Shown here: in pieces, positions 1 to 10,072 of the stretch
Numbering within the stretch: position 1 is the stretch's first letter
Layout: each line of letters starts with the position of its first letter
Assembly (NCBI GenBank): GCA_030424845.1
Contig: JAUHWC010000001.1
Coordinates: forward strand, 186,001 to 250,000
From: Alphaproteobacteria bacterium
GTDB lineage: Bacteria > Pseudomonadota > Alphaproteobacteria > Sphingomonadales > Sphingomonadaceae
Direction of reading: 5' to 3'
DNA length: 64,000 nt
The notes under the pieces: model-generated
Told to the model about the DNA's origin: nothing
What the model saw: the letters and a program-made list of their open reading frames with translations, nothing else
Database searches by the model: none
Translations under genes and position numbers: made by a program

Positions 1-9
1 AAATGACGT

Positions 10-498
10 TCAATTCAGTTCGTCGGGCGGAGCGATGGGGAATGGCAATGGCGCGACTTCGATGCCTTCTTCCAGCAGCTCTTCCGCTTCCTCGATGCTG
101 GTCTGGCCATGGATCGGCTCCACCTCCTTCTCGCCATAGTGCATGGCACGGGCATTCTCGGCGAACTTCTCGCCCACCCATTTGCTTTTCCTGAGCGCCC
201 TAGCCTGTGCTTCGGCCAGTTTCTCCAGCGCTTCCTGCACTTCGCGGGGCATCGGCGCGTTGGATACGGGCTGCACCTCGTTACCGCCATGCGGCGCAGT
301 GGATACGGTCGGCCTTTCTGCCTGCTGATTGCCCTTGCGCGGCACGCTGGGTGCCATTGGCGCCTTGTCTACCTGCGGCGACCCGCATTGCGGGCAGCAC
401 AGCAGTCCGCGTTCCTTCTGCGACGAGAAATCGCCTGACGAACCGAACCAGCCTTCGAAACGGTGGCCGTTGTCACAGGAAAGGTCGAAAACGATCAT
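10..498 (-). CDS. DUF1178 family protein
   Basis: A 162-residue cytoplasmic protein of the DUF1178 family, which is common in alphaproteobacteria and has no established function. The N-terminus carries a zinc-ribbon-like arrangement (Cys8, His12, Cys35, Cys38), followed by a low-complexity linker and a helical C-terminal half. The ATG overlaps the stop of the upstream nitrilase-family gene (ATGA), so the two are probably translated from one message. The glutaredoxin gene lies just upstream, giving a grxC-nit-DUF1178 order. Family assignment is by sequence character; metal binding is inferred from the Cys/His spacing. Confidence 0.85.
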   Translation of the reverse strand: MIVFDLSCDNGHRFEGWFGSSGDFSSQKERGLLCCPQCGSPQVDKAPMAPSVPRKGNQQAERPTVSTAPHGGNEVQPVSNAPMPREVQEALEKLAEAQARALRKSKWVGEKFAENARAMHYGEKEVEPIHGQTSIEEAEELLEEGIEVAPLPFPIAPPDELN

Positions 499-1322
499 GC
501 GCCGCCTGATTTAGGAATATCGCGCCGATTGGCAAGGCTGGGCAACTGGCGGCGCACTTCGGCAATCCGTGCCGGGTCGATGTCGGCAAAGCCGAGGCCT
601 GGCGCATCACCGCCCATGTCGAGCAGCACTTCGCCCCAAGGGTCGACCACAAGGGAATGACCGAAGGTCTGCCGACCGTCCTGGTGTTCCCCGACCTGGG
701 CGGCAGCGACCACATAGGCGCTGGCCTCTATCGCACGAGCCCGTTGCAGGACATGCCAATGATCACGCCCGGTCGGACGCGTAAAGGCAGCAGGTATTGC
801 AATCACGTCACAACAACGCCTGCCAAGCTCCTCAAAAAGAGCAGGAAAGCGCACGTCATAGCAAATCGTGAAGCCGAGCCGGCCGAGCGCGTCGATATCG
901 GCCGTGACAACCTTTTCGCCGGCCGTGTAGGCAGCGCTTTCCCGCCAGCTTTCGCCGGTGGAGAGTTCCACATCGAACATGTGAATCTTGTCGTAGCGGG
1001 CAAGGACCTGCCCGGTCGGATCCACCAGGAACGCACGATTGGCCCACTTCCCGTCCTCGCGGGCAATGGCCAGCGAACCCAGTGCGACATGCATGCCATT
1101 CTCGGCAGCTGCCTTGCGCACCGCCGCGAGCACAATGTCATCTTCTTCGCGTGCAATTTTCCCGCTCGCCCGCTTGCGGTCGCGATCCAGCATCCCGCAC
1201 ATCTCGGGCGTGAACAAGATTTGAGCCCCGCCAGCCTTCGCCTGCGCGATCGCGCGCGTGATCGCTTCGGCATTCGCCTGCGGGTCGATTCCGCTGCACA
1301 TCTGGAGGACGGCTATCCGCAT
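495..1322 (-). CDS. Carbon-nitrogen hydrolase (nitrilase superfamily, Nit-like amidase)
   Basis: A 275-residue member of the nitrilase/omega-amidase superfamily. The catalytic triad is visible: Glu40 in a TPEM context, Lys112 in YDKIHMFD and Cys154 in TICYDVRFP. The length and these motifs fit the Nit1/Nit2-like branch, which hydrolyses small amides such as deaminated glutathione or omega-amides. The exact substrate cannot be read from sequence. I chose the ATG at 1322 (MRIAVLQ), which has AAGG about eight bases upstream and starts at the usual first strand; a start at 1346 would add eight non-conserved residues and overlap grxC. Confidence 0.88.
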   Translation of the reverse strand: MRIAVLQMCSGIDPQANAEAITRAIAQAKAGGAQILFTPEMCGMLDRDRKRASGKIAREEDDIVLAAVRKAAAENGMHVALGSLAIAREDGKWANRAFLVDPTGQVLARYDKIHMFDVELSTGESWRESAAYTAGEKVVTADIDALGRLGFTICYDVRFPALFEELGRRCCDVIAIPAAFTRPTGRDHWHVLQRARAIEASAYVVAAAQVGEHQDGRQTFGHSLVVDPWGEVLLDMGGDAPGLGFADIDPARIAEVRRQLPSLANRRDIPKSGGA

Positions 1323-1342
1323 TTCGGCCCTTCCCGCCCCGG

Positions 1343-1600
1343 TCAAAGGCCGAGCAGCGCGTCCAGCTTGCCGTCACGCTCCAGTGCAGCCAGGTCATCC
1401 GAGCCGCCGATGGACTGATCATCGATGAAGACTTGCGGAACGGTCCGCGCATCGGGCTTGCGCTCCATCATTTCGCGCCGTTTTTCACCACCCATGGTGA
1501 TATCGTACTCGATGTAGTCCACGCCCTTGGAATCGAGCAGGCGCTTTGCCCGGTGGCAATAACCGCACAGCGCCTTGGTGTAGATCTCGACTTTCGCCAT
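1343..1600 (-). CDS. grxC: Glutaredoxin 3
   Basis: An 85-residue dithiol glutaredoxin that reduces disulfides and ribonucleotide reductase at the expense of glutathione in the cytoplasm. The active site is Cys12-Gly-Tyr-Cys15 after the first beta strand, followed by the TVPQVFI cis-proline loop and a GGSDDL glutathione-binding turn. The length is typical of bacterial GrxC. It is the first gene of a short minus-strand unit with the nitrilase-family gene and DUF1178, a common alphaproteobacterial arrangement. Confidence 0.95.
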   Translation of the reverse strand: MAKVEIYTKALCGYCHRAKRLLDSKGVDYIEYDITMGGEKRREMMERKPDARTVPQVFIDDQSIGGSDDLAALERDGKLDALLGL

Positions 1601-1638
1601 GATTGCTTTTTCTTCCTGTTTTCAGGCTGTTGAAGCCT

Positions 1639-1667
1639 CTTGAATTCGCTTCCTGGAAACCTATCTT
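1639..1667 (+). promoter_or_regulatory. Predicted RpoH (sigma-32) heat-shock promoter of hsp20
   Basis: CTTGAA at 1639-1644 and CCTATCTT at 1660-1667, separated by 15 bases, match the heat-shock sigma factor pattern (CTTGAA, 13-17 bases, CCCCATnT) with one clear mismatch in the -10 element. Transcription would start near 1675, giving an 85-90 base leader before the small heat-shock gene. Confidence 0.6.
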
Positions 1668-1675
1668 CTTCTCAT

Positions 1676-1753
1676 CCGCAAAGCGAGTTCTTGCGGAACT
1701 GCAGGGTGCCGGATGCGGGCCCTGCGAATGCCAAATTGCTCAATGGAGGATTT
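1676..1753 (+). promoter_or_regulatory. ROSE-type RNA thermometer in the hsp20 leader
   Basis: The leader folds into three consecutive hairpins. Hairpin I pairs CCGCAA (1676-1681) with TTGCGG (1691-1696). Hairpin II pairs GCAGGG (1701-1706) with CCCTGC (1720-1725). Hairpin III holds the Shine-Dalgarno sequence: bases 1733-1737 pair with 1749-1753 and 1739-1741 pair with 1746-1748, with G1738 bulged and an AAUG loop. The TTGCT motif facing GGAGGA with one bulged G is the signature of ROSE elements that repress alphaproteobacterial small heat-shock genes at low temperature. The fold was drawn by eye. Confidence 0.75.
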
Positions 1754-1761
1754 GTTTAGTT

Positions 1762-2232
1762 ATGAACCGTCTCGATTTCACCCCCTATCGTCGCTCCACC
1801 GTCGGCTTTGACCGCCTGTTCGACCTGCTCGAGAAGCAGGCCCGCAACAATGGTGGCGACAATTACCCGCCTTTCAACATCGAACGCCGTGGTGACGACG
1901 AATATCGCATCACCCTGGCTGTGGCCGGCTTTCGCGCCGAGGATATCGATATCACCGCCCAGCAGAACCTGCTGACGGTGCAGGGCCGCAAGCGCGATGA
2001 AGTGTCCGAAGGCGAAATGCTGCACGTCGGCATTGCCAATCGCGGATTCGAGCGCCGCTTCGAGCTGGCTGACTATGTCCGTGTGGACAATGCGGACATG
2101 GCCGATGGCCTGCTCATCATCGACCTGGTGCGCGAAGTTCCTGAAGCGATGAAGCCGAAGAAGATCGCCATCGGTGGCCAGAAGAAGCTTGAAGTCGTCA
2201 AGGATGACGACGCGCAATCCGACGCTGCCTGA
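1762..2232 (+). CDS. Small heat-shock protein, Hsp20/IbpA family
   Basis: A 156-residue small heat-shock chaperone with an alpha-crystallin domain at about residues 35-130. Visible hallmarks are a PPFNIE entry, the ITLAVAGF strand, ENLLTVQGRK-like region and the GIANRGFERRFEL segment typical of IbpA-class proteins. Such proteins hold unfolding clients in the cytoplasm for the DnaK/ClpB machines. The start is the ATG at 1762, eleven bases after GGAGGA (1745-1750); the open frame upstream is leader. Expression is predicted to be controlled by an RpoH promoter and by a ROSE thermometer occluding the ribosome binding site. Confidence 0.92.
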   Translation: MNRLDFTPYRRSTVGFDRLFDLLEKQARNNGGDNYPPFNIERRGDDEYRITLAVAGFRAEDIDITAQQNLLTVQGRKRDEVSEGEMLHVGIANRGFERRFELADYVRVDNADMADGLLIIDLVREVPEAMKPKKIAIGGQKKLEVVKDDDAQSDAA

Positions 2233-2275
2233 GCAACATCGGCCTGAACAGACATCCTGATATTTGAAAAGTTAT

Positions 2276-2303
2276 GGGGGCGGAACCGGCAGGATCCGCC
2301 CCC
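2276..2303 (+). terminator. Hairpin downstream of hsp20
   Basis: A perfect 9-bp stem, GGGGGCGGA (2276-2284) with TCCGCCCCC (2295-2303), around a 10-base loop, 43 bases after the hsp20 stop. No T-run follows, so it may be a weak terminator or a 3' stabilising stem. Confidence 0.6.
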
Positions 2304-2414
2304 TCGACGCGGCGCGCCGAATGTCGGAACGACAAACCCTCCGGGTCGCAGTAGAGAGTGTGCCACACCAACAATCACAGGCCGTGGCGGCACCACAAGG
2401 CGCAGCCTGACGGC

Positions 2415-2531
2415 AAATCTTTCGTATCCCCTGTGATGCCCCGCCCACCAGCAGCGACATCCCGAGCTGTCCTCGGCAATCCCTCGGAACAACCGTTACG
2501 CCCTGCTGCGGCCACTGCGCAAGGGATTTTT
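2415..2531 (+). ncRNA. Possible small structured RNA between hsp20 and pyrG
   Basis: Positions 2233-2564 contain no credible gene on either strand. The plus strand ends in a clear intrinsic terminator at 2501-2531, separate from the hsp20 hairpin. AAATC at 2415-2419 can pair with GATTT at 2525-2529, and an internal hairpin (CCGAG 2462-2466 with CTCGG 2472-2476) lies between. This could be a roughly 115-base RNA or simply the 3' end of a longer hsp20 transcript. The 3' part faintly resembles 6S RNA, but I cannot establish that. The 5' end is a guess. Confidence 0.25.
2501..2531 (+). terminator. Intrinsic terminator with T5 tract
   Basis: CCCT (2501-2504) and TGCG (2507-2510) pair with CGCA (2518-2521) and AGGG (2522-2525) around a 7-base loop, followed by ATTTTT. 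It reads on the plus strand only; the other strand has no T-run. Confidence 0.65.
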
Positions 2532-2564
2532 CCTACGATTGGTTGATGTGGAGTAAAGGGCCCG

Positions 2565-4259
<1,695 letters not shown>

Positions 4260-4323
4260 TCACGCTTTTCCCACTGCCATGTGCATTGCGCACGCGGCCG
4301 TGATCAAAATCCCATTGGAAAAC

Positions 4324-4707
4324 CTATTCGGCGACGCCGCCAAGCTCGTCCGCTTCGGCAGCAGCGCCCTCATCCGACGCCGTCCCGCCGGACGGCAGCA
4401 GACCGTTGTCGGCCGCGCCTGCGGGAGCGGAAGCGGAGCGATCGAGCGACTGGTCGATCTCGCGGCCCGAAGTTGCATCGATGGCAACCGCGGCAAGCGC
4501 GATGGAAAGCCCCACGAACAGCACGGCAAGCCACTTTGTCGTGCGGGTAAGGAAGTCCGCTGCGCCGCGGGCCGACATAACCCCGCCCGGGCTTCCGCCA
4601 CCGCCAATTCCCAGGCCGCCACCTTCGGAACGCTGCATCAGCACGACGCAGACAAGTGCGAAGGCAACGATGGCCTGCACCACGGTGAGGAAGAGAAAAA
4701 GGCTCAT
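4324..4707 (-). CDS. secG: Preprotein translocase subunit SecG
   Basis: A 127-residue SecG, the small integral membrane subunit that assists SecYEG. Two membrane segments are visible, about residues 3-22 and 53-73, joined by the conserved loop with MQRSEGGGLG and a glycine-rich stretch. The C-terminal tail after residue 80 is long, acidic and alanine-rich, as in many alphaproteobacterial SecG proteins. It sits between tpiA and pyrG on the same strand. Confidence 0.93.
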   Translation of the reverse strand: MSLFLFLTVVQAIVAFALVCVVLMQRSEGGGLGIGGGGSPGGVMSARGAADFLTRTTKWLAVLFVGLSIALAAVAIDATSGREIDQSLDRSASAPAGAADNGLLPSGGTASDEGAAAEADELGGVAE

Positions 4708-4770
4708 GCGATCAATCCAGCTGTAAAGTCAGGGCCGCTATCTAGGGATTGCGGCAAGGAACGGCAAGCG

Positions 4771-5532
4771 TCAGCCTTCCTGCGCCTCCGCTGCAGCCAC
4801 GATGATGCCGAGGAAGCTCTCGGCCGTGAGGCTGGCACCGCCAACAAGCGCGCCGCCCACTTCGTCTGCCGCGAGCAGTTCGGCCGCATTGTCCGGCTTT
4901 ACCGAACCGCCGTAGAGAATGCGGACCTTCGCGCCCTCCTCCTCGCCATAGATGCCTTGCAGCACCTTGCGGATCGAACGGTGCATCGCGCCGATATCCT
5001 CGACCGTGGGTGTACGCCCCGTGCCGATGGCCCAGACAGGTTCATAGGCGACGGTGACCTTGCCATCGACATCATCATCGACCGGAAGCGAGCCCTTGAG
5101 CTGCTCGGCGACGACGCTTTCGGCCTTGCCCGCATCACGCTGGGCCTCGGTTTCCCCGACGCACACGATCACGTTCATGCCCGCGGCAATTGCGGCATCG
5201 GCCTTGGCCCGGACATCCGCGTCCTTCTCGCCGTGATCGGCCCGTCGTTCGCTGTGGCCCACAATGGTGAAGCCCGCGCCGGCGTCCTTGAGCATGGCAG
5301 CAGAGATATCGCCGGTGTGCGCACCGCCATCGGCAGGGTGGCAATCCTGCGCCCCCACGCCGATCAGCGAGGCTTCCTTGCGCGTTGCGTGGATCAGGGT
5401 GAAAGGAGGAGCAAGGGCGACCTCCACTTTCATCAGCCGTTCGGCTGCCCGGTCAATCGCGCGCGCTTCAGCGAGCATTGCGCGTGTTCCGTGCATTTTC
5501 CAGTTACCGACGATGTAGGGGCGATCGGCCAT
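4771..5532 (-). CDS. tpiA: Triosephosphate isomerase
   Basis: A 253-residue TIM-barrel enzyme that interconverts dihydroxyacetone phosphate and glyceraldehyde 3-phosphate in glycolysis and gluconeogenesis. Signature segments are present in order: NWKMHG with the catalytic Lys, GHSERR with the catalytic His, [10 protein letters not shown] with the catalytic Glu and LYGGSV binding phosphate. The start is the ATG at 5532 (MADRPYIVG), with AAGG nearby; the longer open frame to 5610 adds a non-conserved extension. It is transcribed away from ppiD. Confidence 0.96.
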   Translation of the reverse strand: MADRPYIVGNWKMHGTRAMLAEARAIDRAAERLMKVEVALAPPFTLIHATRKEASLIGVGAQDCHPADGGAHTGDISAAMLKDAGAGFTIVGHSERRADHGEKDADVRAKADAAIAAGMNVIVCVGETEAQRDAGKAESVVAEQLKGSLPVDDDVDGKVTVAYEPVWAIGTGRTPTVEDIGAMHRSIRKVLQGIYGEEEGAKVRILYGGSVKPDNAAELLAADEVGGALVGGASLTAESFLGIIVAAAEAQEG

Positions 5533-5703
5533 TTCATTACCTTGGGTATCAGCAGAAGAATCCACCTGCCAGCGGCAGGGAAAGTCCTTGCCCGCTAAAG
5601 TGCCGGACACGGCTTGTCAAAGCTGCATTTCCACAATGTCGGCAAAGCGCGTTGCCCTGTTGCGGGCTAGCCGCCGGGGATATAAAGCGCCTCGCATTCA
5701 CCG

Positions 5704-5740
5704 TAACGTCGACGGGGTGAAACACCCCGTCTGCACGTTA
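5704..5740. promoter_or_regulatory. Long interrupted palindrome in the tpiA-ppiD intergenic region
   Basis: GACGGGGTG (5711-5719), AAA, CACCCCGTC (5723-5731) form a perfect 9-bp inverted repeat, flanked by TAACGT (5704-5709) and ACGTTA (5735-5740), which extend the symmetry. It lies 37 bases before the ppiD start and could be an operator or a leader hairpin. The rest of the 244-base gap shows nothing else I can name. Confidence 0.5.
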
Positions 5741-5776
5741 TGGAAATGCTAACCAAGGATCGAGTGCGCACCCGTC

Positions 5777-7708
5777 ATGCTCCAGCTTTTCAGGAACTTC
5801 TTCAAGTCGAAGATCGGCATCGTCGTGACGCTGGCCTTTCTCGGTCTCATCGCGTTCGCCTTCGCCAGCTCGGATGTAGCCAATACCGGTACTTTCGGCG
5901 GAGTCGCGGGCGGTGATCGCGTCGCCGTGGTGGGCGACAGGCGAATCGATTCCAACGAATTGTCCGTCCGGGCAACCGATGCACTGAGCCGGGTGAGGCA
6001 GCAGGACCCGACGATGACGATGGAAGCCTTCATCGCCGATGGCGGCCTGCAGGCAACGCTGGAAAGCGCCATCAGCCGCGCGGCCGTGGCGGAACTCGGG
6101 CAGATGTTCGGTCTGCGCGCGGGGACGCGCCTGGTCGATTCCGAGATCGCTTCGGATCCGAACCTGCGCGGCCTTGACGGCCAGTTCAGCAGCGAGAACT
6201 TCCGCGCCTTCCTGCGCCAGCAGGGCATCAGCGAGAATCTTTACCGCAACGACCGGGCAATGGGCCTGTTTGCCCAGCAGATGATCACTCCCCTTCAGCT
6301 GTCGCCGCAGCTTCCCGGCAAGATCAGTCGTCGTTATGCTGCGATGCAGCTGGAAACCCGCAGCGGCAAGATCGCGGCGATGATGGCATCGGCCTATTTG
6401 CCGGAGGAAGACCCGACCGACGCACAGCTGCGGGCATTCTATGAAGAGAACAGCAACGATTACATCAGGCCGGAACGCCGTGTGATCCGGTATGCCATCT
6501 TCACTGAAGACGCCTTCGCGCGCGCCGCTGCGCCAACCGACGAACAGATTGCAGAGCGGTACGAGGCCGACGCAGCGCTTTACGCGGCAAGCGAGAACCG
6601 CACGCTCACCCAGTTGATCGCCACCACGCAGGCCGCAGCGCAGGCCATTGTCGATGAAGTCAATTCCGGCACCGGCCTTGAGGCATCGGCGCGCAACAAG
6701 GGTTTGAGCACCACGGCAATTCCCGCGGTCACCCGCGCGGAACTTGCGAATTCGACATCGGATGCCGTGGCCGCCGCTGCTTTCGCGACTGCAGAAGGTG
6801 CAATCTCCGCTCCGGCGCGAGGCGAGCTTGGATGGTATGTCATCCGCGTCGACGATGTGGAACGCATCGCTGCCCGCACGCTGGAGCAGGCGCGTGACGA
6901 GATCGCGGCAACACTGACTGCGGAACAGACACGCACCGCACTGAACGACGGAATCGTGCGCGTCGAGGATGATTTTGCGCGGGGCCGAAACCTGACAGAA
7001 GTGGCCGAGAACCTTGGTGTCGAGATTTTGTCGACCCGGCCCGTTACCGCCGCCGGCCAGGTTTACGGCACGCAGGAAGCCGCGCCGCAGGAACTGGCAC
7101 CCGTCCTCCCGGTGGCATTCGAGATGGAAGAGGGCAATCCCCAGTTGGCCGAGTTGGTCCCGGGCGAAAGCTTCATCATCTACGATGTGGCGGACATCAC
7201 CCGTTCCAATGTCGCTCCGCTGACCGAGGTCCGCGACGAGGTGACACAGGCCTGGCGCTTCGCCGAAGGCATGAAGTGCGCGGGTGAAGCGACCGCGCGG
7301 ATCATGGAGCGCGTGGAAGCGGGCAGCACGCTGGCAGAAGCCCTGCGCGCGGAGGAAACGTTCGTTCCTGCACCGGATGATATTCGCCTCAGCCGCGCAC
7401 AAGTGGAGGCGAGCGGCCGGGTCACCCGCCCCATCGCACTGTTCTTCACCATGGCGGCCGGGACTTCCAAGCCGTTGGAAGCAGAGGAGCTGGGTTCCTG
7501 GTTCATTCTGCAACTGGACGACATTTCCACGCCCGAGATCGAGGATGACAGCCAGGTTCTGGCCCAAACCAGGCAGCAGCTGCTTCAGTTCGTGCCCGAA
7601 GAAATTACCGAGCAATTCGTCAACGCCACGGAGGCCGAGGTCGAGATCGAGATCAACCAGGTCGCCGTGGATGCCGTCGCAGCATTGCTGACCGGACAAA
7701 CAAGCTAG
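5777..7708 (+). CDS. ppiD: Membrane-anchored peptidyl-prolyl isomerase / chaperone, PpiD-SurA type
   Basis: A 643-residue periplasmic folding factor held in the inner membrane by one N-terminal segment (about residues 12-31). A SurA-like N-terminal chaperone domain follows at about 35-200, then a parvulin-like rotamase region around 230-380 and a second helical/beta C-terminal region. The length fits PpiD. It opens the plus-strand run with trpE; the ppiD-trpE linkage is widespread in sphingomonads. The parvulin active-site residues look degenerate by eye, as they often do in PpiD, so activity may be mainly chaperone-like. Confidence 0.9.
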   Translation: MLQLFRNFFKSKIGIVVTLAFLGLIAFAFASSDVANTGTFGGVAGGDRVAVVGDRRIDSNELSVRATDALSRVRQQDPTMTMEAFIADGGLQATLESAISRAAVAELGQMFGLRAGTRLVDSEIASDPNLRGLDGQFSSENFRAFLRQQGISENLYRNDRAMGLFAQQMITPLQLSPQLPGKISRRYAAMQLETRSGKIAAMMASAYLPEEDPTDAQLRAFYEENSNDYIRPERRVIRYAIFTEDAFARAAAPTDEQIAERYEADAALYAASENRTLTQLIATTQAAAQAIVDEVNSGTGLEASARNKGLSTTAIPAVTRAELANSTSDAVAAAAFATAEGAISAPARGELGWYVIRVDDVERIAARTLEQARDEIAATLTAEQTRTALNDGIVRVEDDFARGRNLTEVAENLGVEILSTRPVTAAGQVYGTQEAAPQELAPVLPVAFEMEEGNPQLAELVPGESFIIYDVADITRSNVAPLTEVRDEVTQAWRFAEGMKCAGEATARIMERVEAGSTLAEALRAEETFVPAPDDIRLSRAQVEASGRVTRPIALFFTMAAGTSKPLEAEELGSWFILQLDDISTPEIEDDSQVLAQTRQQLLQFVPEEITEQFVNATEAEVEIEINQVAVDAVAALLTGQTS

Positions 7709-7709
7709 G

Positions 7710-9248
7710 GTGGCGGGTCTGACTGGTTTCGAGACATCCTTGGCCCTCCCGGAAAACGCAGGGGCGGCGCGCAGCGCCATGGCCGCAGGCAAGCCCTCGC
7801 TTGTCTGGCGCAAGCTGGTCGCCGACACGGAAACACCGGTCAGCGCGGCCCTCAAGCTGATCAGGCCCGGGCGTGGCGACTTCCTGCTGGAATCCGTCGA
7901 AGGTGGCGAGATACGCGGGCGCTATTCGCTTCTCGGGCTTGATCCGGACCTCATGTTCCGGGCCACGGGCGCATCGTGCGAGGTCAATCGCAACTGGCGC
8001 GACGACCAGGATGCATTTGAGCCACTCGCAGGCGACAGCCTGGCCGAGTTGCGGGCCTTGGCACAAAGCTGCCGCATCGACGTGCCGAAGGAACTACCGC
8101 CGGCCCTCGCCTGCCTCGTCGGCTATTTCGGCTATGAAACGATCGGCCTTGTCGAGAAACTGCCCCGTGCACCGCAGAGCGAGCTCGACCTGCCCGACAT
8201 GCTCTTCGGGCGCCCGACCCTCGTCCTGGTCTTCGACAACCTCAGCGATACGCTGTTCTGCATCGCGCTGCTGTGGGCAGACGGAAGCGATCCCGACCGG
8301 GCGATCGAGCAGGCTGGCGAGAGGATTGACGAGGCCTTGCGCAAGCTGGGCGAAGCCGTCCCTGCAAGCGAGCGGGCATCCGACCTGCCCGAGATGGAGC
8401 TCCATGCGGCGATGGATCCCAAGCTCTATGAGGAAATCGTCCTCAAGTCGAAGGACTACATAACGGCGGGCGATATCTTCCAGGTGGTGTTGGCGCAGCG
8501 CTTTACCTGCCCCTTCCCCTTGCCCCCCTTCGCGCTCTACCGCGCCTTGCGCCGGGTCAACCCCTCGCCCTTCCTGTATTTCCTCGACCTCCCCGGTTTC
8601 TGTGTTGTCGGCTCCAGCCCGGAAATCCTGGTCCGTGTTCGCAATGGCGAGGTAACGATCCGCCCGATTGCCGGAACCAGGCCGCGCGGCAAGACCGAGG
8701 AAGAGGATCGCGAGAATGAACGCAGCCTGCTGGCGGACCCCAAGGAATGCGCCGAACACCTGATGCTGCTCGACCTTGGCCGCAATGATGTTGGCCGTGT
8801 TGCGGCTGCAGACAGCGTCAAGGTGACAGACAGCTTCACCATCGAACGCTACAGCCACGTCATGCACATCGTCAGCAATGTCGTGGGCAGGCTGGCAGCC
8901 GATCATGACGCGATCGATGCGCTGTTCGCCGGTTTTCCAGCAGGCACGGTATCGGGTGCACCAAAGGTGCGCGCTTGCCAGATCATCGCGGAACTCGAAC
9001 CGGAAACGCGCGGTCCCTATGCCGGCGGTGTGGGCTACTTTGCGCCCGATGGGTCGGTCGACAGCTGCATCGTGCTGCGAACGGCCGTGGTGAAAGATGG
9101 TGTCATGCATGTGCAGGCAGGCGCAGGCATCGTGGCTGACAGCAATCCGGACTACGAAGCTGCCGAGTGTCGCCACAAGGCCGGCGCGCTTGTCGCCGCT
9201 GCGCGCGAGGCGGCGCGGATCGCGAGCGAACCGGGTTTCGGTCAGTAG
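7710..9248 (+). CDS. trpE: Anthranilate synthase component I
   Basis: A 512-residue TrpE that makes anthranilate from chorismate with ammonia supplied by TrpG. The LLES motif associated with tryptophan feedback binding is near residue 55, and the C-terminal chorismate-binding core carries PIAGTRPRG, DLGRNDVGRV and AGAGIVADSNP. The GTG at 7710 lies one base after the ppiD stop; an internal ATG at 7779 is an alternative that still keeps the conserved core. No leader peptide or attenuator is visible upstream, so control is probably by feedback. Confidence 0.95.
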   Translation: MAGLTGFETSLALPENAGAARSAMAAGKPSLVWRKLVADTETPVSAALKLIRPGRGDFLLESVEGGEIRGRYSLLGLDPDLMFRATGASCEVNRNWRDDQDAFEPLAGDSLAELRALAQSCRIDVPKELPPALACLVGYFGYETIGLVEKLPRAPQSELDLPDMLFGRPTLVLVFDNLSDTLFCIALLWADGSDPDRAIEQAGERIDEALRKLGEAVPASERASDLPEMELHAAMDPKLYEEIVLKSKDYITAGDIFQVVLAQRFTCPFPLPPFALYRALRRVNPSPFLYFLDLPGFCVVGSSPEILVRVRNGEVTIRPIAGTRPRGKTEEEDRENERSLLADPKECAEHLMLLDLGRNDVGRVAAADSVKVTDSFTIERYSHVMHIVSNVVGRLAADHDAIDALFAGFPAGTVSGAPKVRACQIIAELEPETRGPYAGGVGYFAPDGSVDSCIVLRTAVVKDGVMHVQAGAGIVADSNPDYEAAECRHKAGALVAAAREAARIASEPGFGQ

Positions 9249-10062
9249 GGGCAGGACAATAAGACGCGCCGCAATTGCCCTGCTCCTGTCCCTCGCCGCC
9301 TGTGAAGCGCGGGTCGAGGAAGATGCCGAGATTGCGCCGGCCCCGGGCCCCAGCGAAACGCCAGAGGTCACCAGCGCCTGTGTTCCGGTGATCTTCGAGG
9401 ATACAGCCTTCACGCATTGCACGGCCAATCCGGCCGAACACGCGATCCGCATGGTGGAAAGCACTGCCGATGGCGTGCCCTACCGCAATTTTGCTGCCTA
9501 TGCCGGATCGCGCGGAGCAAACGCACCCCCCGTGGCCTTTGCGATGAATGGCGGCATGTTCGGAGAAGACGGACACGCCATCGGTTATTACGTCGAGGAA
9601 GGCGCGCGCCTGAAGAGCCTCAACCGCTCCGATGGCCCGGGCAATTTCCACATGCTGCCCAACGGTGTTTTCTTCGGCGATGCTTCAGAAGGTTGGCGCG
9701 TGTGGGATACCGATCGCTTCTACGAAAATGTCACGAGCCGCCCGGATTTCGGCACGCAGTCCGGACCCATGCTGGTAATAGCGGGCGAACTGCATCCGGA
9801 CATCTCGCCGGAGGGAGATTCGCTTCGCATCCGCAACGGCGTTGGTATCGATCCGGCAGGCCGGGCACACTTCGTCATCAGTGACGAACCGGTCAGTTTC
9901 GGGCGGATTGCCCGCTATTACCGCGATGTGGTCGGCACGCCCAATGCGCTGTTTCTGGATGGTTCGGTCTCGCAATTATGGGACCCGGCAACCGGCCGCA
10001 TGGACTACCGAGCGGACATGGGACCAATGATCGTGGTGGAAATGCGCGAAAATGGCGAATAA
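9190..10062 (+). CDS. Lipoprotein with phosphodiester glycosidase (NAGPA/DUF2233) domain
   Basis: An exported protein between trpE and trpG. A hydrophobic segment ends in the lipobox LAAC, so it is probably a lipoprotein. The mature part has the NAGPA/DUF2233 features FAMNGGMF, a GxYxxxG-like turn, PNGVFF, QSGPMLV and the FLDGSVS strand. The family includes the mammalian uncovering enzyme and bacterial proteins of unclear role. The start is uncertain: no ATG or GTG lies near the signal peptide. TTG at 9190, inside trpE with AAGG about eight bases upstream, is my best choice. Its position in a biosynthetic operon is odd. Confidence 0.75.
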   Translation: MSPLRARRRGSRANRVSVSRGRTIRRAAIALLLSLAACEARVEEDAEIAPAPGPSETPEVTSACVPVIFEDTAFTHCTANPAEHAIRMVESTADGVPYRNFAAYAGSRGANAPPVAFAMNGGMFGEDGHAIGYYVEEGARLKSLNRSDGPGNFHMLPNGVFFGDASEGWRVWDTDRFYENVTSRPDFGTQSGPMLVIAGELHPDISPEGDSLRIRNGVGIDPAGRAHFVISDEPVSFGRIARYYRDVVGTPNALFLDGSVSQLWDPATGRMDYRADMGPMIVVEMRENGE

Positions 10063-10072
10063 GGGACCAGCC

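Noticed and set aside
7660-7710. trp attenuator or leader peptide before trpE
   Set aside because: trpE follows ppiD by one base; there is no room for a leader peptide or an alternative stem.
5738-7855. 705-codon minus-strand open frame opposite ppiD
   Set aside because: Shadow of ppiD; Cys/His/Arg-rich translation without structure.
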